64,000 bases of DNA from Moringa oleifera (lineage: Eukaryota; Streptophyta; Magnoliopsida; Brassicales; Moringaceae): NCBI GenBank assembly GCA_021397835.1, contig JAJFZO010000659.1, forward strand, positions 558,501-622,500. The letters run 5' to 3'. Below are positions 62,171 to 64,000 of this stretch, in pieces. The notes under the pieces were generated by a model that worked only from the letters and a program-made list of their open reading frames with translations, did no database searches and had not been told where the DNA came from. Within the stretch, counting starts at the first letter, position 1. Every line of letters begins with the position of its first letter. Both the position numbers and the translations under genes were made by a program.

Positions 62171-64000
62171 ATCCCCCACTTCGCTTATCATGGTCTCACT
62201 AATAACCTCCAAACTCTCGATAGAGCTGATTCCACGGTTTCTACATTCACCATTTTTTTTTGTAAGTACTTATCAATCAAGCATTTATAGTCAACTGCTT
62301 TGGTTTCGCCACTTATCCCCCTTAGATAGTGACTTCTTATTTTTCTTCATTAATGAGTGACAGTTTAGACCATATTTCTGTTATCCCATCTGCCATTCAA
62401 CTGAGAAAGATCTAGTACCCCGATAAATTAACAAGAACAGAAATCATATAAGCTCTACCTCACTTCTGATGTTCAAAATAAAAAATTGGATGAATCCAAG
62501 ACGAAGCCTTACTAAAGACAAACTTTAGAATACATCCACTCCCACTAGAGCAGACCTTATGAGAGACTTCACTATCCCTCTAAAAATTAAGCTTAGCTTA
62601 GTTAATAGGACAAAACATGTTATCCATGTTACTAATGCCTTTTCAAGTAAGATATTTTGTTTTCCAACTAATATGACTAGACTTTGTGTATGGAGTTTTT
62701 GACATGTACTTAGGTTATTTAAAAGGTCAATTGTAAAAATTTGTGATGTATTTACTCATAAGAAATAAGGAATCAAAGTGAAGAGTTAGAATAAATTTTG
62801 TAATTTTATTTATTTTATCATAAAATGAAAATAAAAATATGTAATTTTTATGTAAATTTTAGATTAAAGAATGGTGGCGGTAAATTTAAATCAACACTTT
62901 CATTTATGAATCCTCACTTAAGATATCATTTTACCTTTCATTATTTTGAAGGCCCTAAGGTTGGCAATCCAAGAAGATAGGAATTTGGTATTTTAAAAAT
63001 TTCTCATTCACCTAGTAAAATTATCATTACTAATTTCTTTCTTTGTCAAATACAAGTACAAGAGAAATAAATAAAGTGTAATAATTAAAGAGAAAATGAT
63101 AAGAGAAAACAAACAAGATAATTTTACATGGTTTGGCTATCCAAGCCTATATCCAGACCTCCGAACATCCCACTTGACAATTTTCACTACTCTTTCAATT
63201 TAATCTTTACTTAGTTATTTTCAACTAAAAATTTACACTAAGGTGAATGCCCTCGCCTTAATACCAAAATTCTCATACAATAGATGAATAAAAATAAAAT
63301 AGGAAACTCTCTTTCAAGACTGGATACAACTTAAAACTCTGAATCTTAAAGCCTTTATCCTTAACAGATGTAAATAAACTTGATGATCAATAAAGAGAAA
63401 AGCTTTAAAAAATAAGAATTCTTAGGGCTTTCCAAAATGCACAAACAAGTACAGAGTATACTTTTGAAAACCTTTTTAAATTTTTTTGTTTTGAAAAATA
63501 AATCCATTAGACATAAAAAGAGAGGATTTCAAATTTCAAATCCAATTAATGCGATGATACTGCACTTCTTAAGGTGGTATTGTAAAAAGGATATGTTAGA
63601 TGCAAAATTTTGAATTTTATCCTGATACTGTAGTGGTACCACGGTTAGTACTGCAGTATTATACTAGTTATTGCCCAGTGAGGTGCTACAAGGCTTACTG
63701 CAGAAGTAACCTTATTTGCTCTATAACGCGATGGTATTGCAGCTTATCCATGATGGTACCATGTTGGTTATTGTCTGGTGAGGTAATATTACCCTTTGGC
63801 AAGTGATACTATGATAGCACTTTCATTTGTTCTTTTTGGTGTGCTTTGTGTATCCAACTTTCACGTTTTGAATTTACTCATTCTTCATTATCTTTTTGTT
63901 CTAAGGACTTCAACGTTCTATGAGTTTTTCAAGTCCTTTCATCTCTAAATATTGCATAACTTGCCGAAATAATTAATTTTAAAGACCATTTCTTATCATC
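62171..64000. other. AT-rich right edge with LTR-like debris
   Basis: No gene. 63121-63250 (TTTTACATGGTTTGGCTATCC, then CAAGCCTATATCC) resembles the U5 part of a copia LTR read on this strand (ACGTGGTTCGGC-like). 63553-63790 holds GGTACC-centred imperfect repeats. Confidence 0.4.
63630..63795. repeat. Imperfect 120-bp direct repeat with GGTACC cores
   Basis: GGTACCACGGTTAGTACTGC at 63635 and GGTACCATGTTGGTTATTGT at 63755 are each followed by GTTATTG(C/T)C(C/T)(A/G)GTGAGGT. Part of a mosaic of GTACTGCAG/GGTATTGCAG words with locally higher GC than the surroundings. Confidence 0.55.

Overview
This is a nuclear genomic window from a flowering plant, almost certainly a eudicot. The evidence is two multi-exon plant genes with GT-AG introns inside very AT-rich, transposon-filled DNA. 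A plant-type CNX1 has the E domain before the G domain, a serine carboxypeptidase-like gene is present, and there are CACTA, Ty1/copia, Ty3/gypsy-type and LINE relics with plant-typical domains. The species cannot be fixed from the sequence alone.

Only two genes look intact. (1) A group-II serine carboxypeptidase-like gene on + (15366-17672, 7 exons, 516 codons from the chosen ATG) has a signal peptide and the complete Ser/Asp/His triad. (2) CNX1 on - (46433 down to 38568, 13 exons, 671 codons) encodes the two-domain enzyme that adenylates molybdopterin and inserts molybdate. Every splice phase in both models closes. The two genes have no evident functional link.

The rest is layered mobile DNA. 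1-2638 is the 3' part of a CACTA element with a decayed Ulp1-like protease. About 4.9-5.3 kb is a tandem array of ~50-bp period. 8.5-9.4 kb and 22.6-24.5 kb hold minus-strand relics of coiled-coil proteins. 10.0-14.0 kb is an LTR-like segment split by a complete 2.6-kb CACTA element (11269-13881, 3-bp target duplication), which carries a multi-exon fragment of a VIN3-like (VEL/PHD) gene: a Pack-CACTA. 19.0-21.3 kb is a gypsy-type LTR. 29.5-32.3 kb is a plus-strand TNP2-type CACTA transposase pseudogene, followed by a broken copia pol (33.2-36.0 kb) and a separate copia RNase H relic (36.75-37.16 kb).

Upstream of CNX1 lies a 5'-truncated LINE (about 46.8-48.6 kb, -), followed by a large minus-strand CACTA relic (48.85-54.16 kb) whose two ORFs are separated by a 247-bp-period array. 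At 58361-62170 a minus-strand copia element has both LTRs and a large deletion in its reverse transcriptase. The last 1.8 kb is AT-rich with LTR-like debris. The most interesting object is the Pack-CACTA with the captured VEL gene fragment, nested in an LTR. It shares its terminus with the protease-bearing CACTA element at the left edge.
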